In this document: positions 63,239-64,000 of the stretch, piece by piece | Layout: every line of letters begins with the position of its first letter | How positions within the stretch are numbered: position 1 is the stretch's first letter | Assembly: GCA_003577305.1 (NCBI GenBank) | Contig: QEVL01000008.1 | Location: forward strand, 1 to 64,000 | Direction: 5' to 3' | DNA: 64,000 nt | Source: Burkholderiales bacterium | GTDB taxonomy: Bacteria > Pseudomonadota > Gammaproteobacteria > Burkholderiales > Burkholderiaceae_E | Program-made: the position numbers and the translations under genes | The notes under the pieces: generated by a model | The model's input: the letters and a program-made list of their open reading frames with translations, nothing else | What the model was told of the DNA's origin: nothing | Databases searched by the model: none

Positions 63239-64000
63239 ATGGCCACGACCCGGCGCCTGTTCTCGCGCCTCGCGCAGGGCCTTGCCCTGGTGGTTGCCGT
63301 CGTCGTGCTGAACTTCGTGCTGGTTCACGCGGCTCCGGGCGATCCGGTCGAGACGATCGCCGGCGCCAGCGGGGGGATGTCCGAGGAGCTCAAGGCCGAG
63401 CTTCGCGCGCAGTACGGGCTCGACAAGCCGCTGCCGGTGCAACTTGCGGTCTACCTGGGCAAGGTGGCGCGTGGCGACCTCGGCCATTCGTACTTCTTCA
63501 ACGTACCCGTGTCCGGCCTGATCGCCGAGCGGGTGCCCGCCACCCTGCTGCTGGTGCTGGCCTCGGTGCTGGTCGCGTTCGTGGCGGGTACGGCGCTCGG
63601 CGTGCTGTCCTCGCGCAAGCCGAACGGATGGCTGTCGCAGACGATCACGGTGCTCTCGCTGGTCGGGTTCGCTGCGCCCGTGTTCTGGACCGGCATCATG
63701 CTGGTGATCCTGTTCGCGTCGGTCATCCCGCTGTTCCCGGTCTCCGGGATGCGCGACGTGGAATCGCTTTCCAGCGCAGGCAGCCTCGCGGGACTCGGCG
63801 ATGTGCTGCACCACCTGGTCCTGCCGACGATCACGCTGGCGCTCGTCTATCTCGCGCAATACAGCCGCCTGGCGCGCGCGAGCATGCTCGACGTGCTGGG
63901 CAGCGACTTCGTCCGCACCGCACGCGCCAAGGGCCTGGCCGAGCGAGTGGTGCTGTACAAGCACGCGCTGCGCAACGCAGTGCTGCCCGTCATCACGATC
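63239..64000 (+). CDS. ABC transporter permease (DppB type), partial
   Basis: The first 254 codons of a DppB/OppB-like permease; the right edge of the window cuts it. N-terminal helix (LALVVAVVVLNFVLVHAAPG), GDPVETIAG, LRAQYGLDKPLPVQLAVYLG, GDLGHSY and the EAA-like loop DFVRTARAKGLAERVVLYKH are present. It starts 20 bases after the binding-protein stop. Confidence 0.92.
   Translation, partial: MATTRRLFSRLAQGLALVVAVVVLNFVLVHAAPGDPVETIAGASGGMSEELKAELRAQYGLDKPLPVQLAVYLGKVARGDLGHSYFFNVPVSGLIAERVPATLLLVLASVLVAFVAGTALGVLSSRKPNGWLSQTITVLSLVGFAAPVFWTGIMLVILFASVIPLFPVSGMRDVESLSSAGSLAGLGDVLHHLVLPTITLALVYLAQYSRLARASMLDVLGSDFVRTARAKGLAERVVLYKHALRNAVLPVITI

Overview
This is high-GC chromosomal DNA, almost certainly from a betaproteobacterium of the order Burkholderiales. 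It holds the replication-origin block (gyrB-dnaN-dnaA on the minus strand, rpmH-rnpA-yidD-yidC-mnmE on the plus strand), a Rieske protein, BenE, a Burkholderiales-type OxyR and many mixed degradative genes. No rRNA, tRNA or CRISPR array was seen.

Layout. (1) 1-9.6 kb is a chromosomal integron. An intact integron integrase (8457-9611, +) is divergent from an array of at least 11 gene cassettes (8036 down to the left edge, all minus strand), separated by ten attC sites and joined at an attI-like site. Cassettes carry four toxin-antitoxin pairs (one toxin broken by an 11-bp tandem duplication), two PD-(D/E)XK-nuclease-like genes, a dienelactone-hydrolase-like gene, a membrane protein and several unknowns. 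Cassette DNA looks less GC-rich than the host genes. (2) 9.5-12.8 kb is a decaying patch: a caiB/cysteine-dioxygenase deletion fusion, a GrdB-like gene and benE. (3) 12.9-15.8 kb is a peroxide-defence divergon: oxyR against rubrerythrin, rubredoxin and rubredoxin reductase. (4) 15.9-26.6 kb is the most striking locus: thirteen minus-strand genes running TusA - YeeE/YedE transporter - TusA - DsrE - DsrE-like - small protein - rhodanese lipoprotein - pentaheme lipoprotein - small exported protein - triheme cytochrome - outer-membrane porin - sensor kinase - sigma-54 activator. Two near-consensus -24/-12 promoters sit about 30 bases before the first gene and before the small-protein/triheme/porin group. 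I read this as a self-regulated sigma-54 system that takes up and reduces or oxidises a sulfur or selenium compound, coupling a cytoplasmic persulfide relay to an outer-membrane cytochrome/porin conduit. (5) 26.7-31.2 kb: toxin-antitoxin pair, NnrU-like protein, carbonic anhydrase, D-amino-acid dehydrogenase, metallo-beta-lactamase-fold hydrolase. (6) 31.2-41.6 kb: panE and the origin block, with degenerate DnaA boxes between dnaA and dnaN. (7) 41.9-53.3 kb: 2-oxoacid dehydrogenase E1 pair, short asparaginase-like gene, patatin, DUF3300 protein, an orphan molybdenum hydroxylase large subunit, PEBP protein followed by a lipid kinase that has no normal start codon and follows an A7 slippery run, DegQ/MucD protease, orphan Rieske protein. 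(8) 53.4-64 kb: VapBC, an unknown 415-residue gene with a tiny membrane protein, an internally deleted MOSC gene, MhpD-like hydratase, then a plus-strand catabolic cluster: MocR regulator, FAD oxidoreductase, carbamoylase-type amidase and a peptide/nickel-type ABC transporter that runs off the right edge.

Family names come from recognising motifs by eye; no database search was run. Where a start codon was ambiguous the reason for the choice is given.
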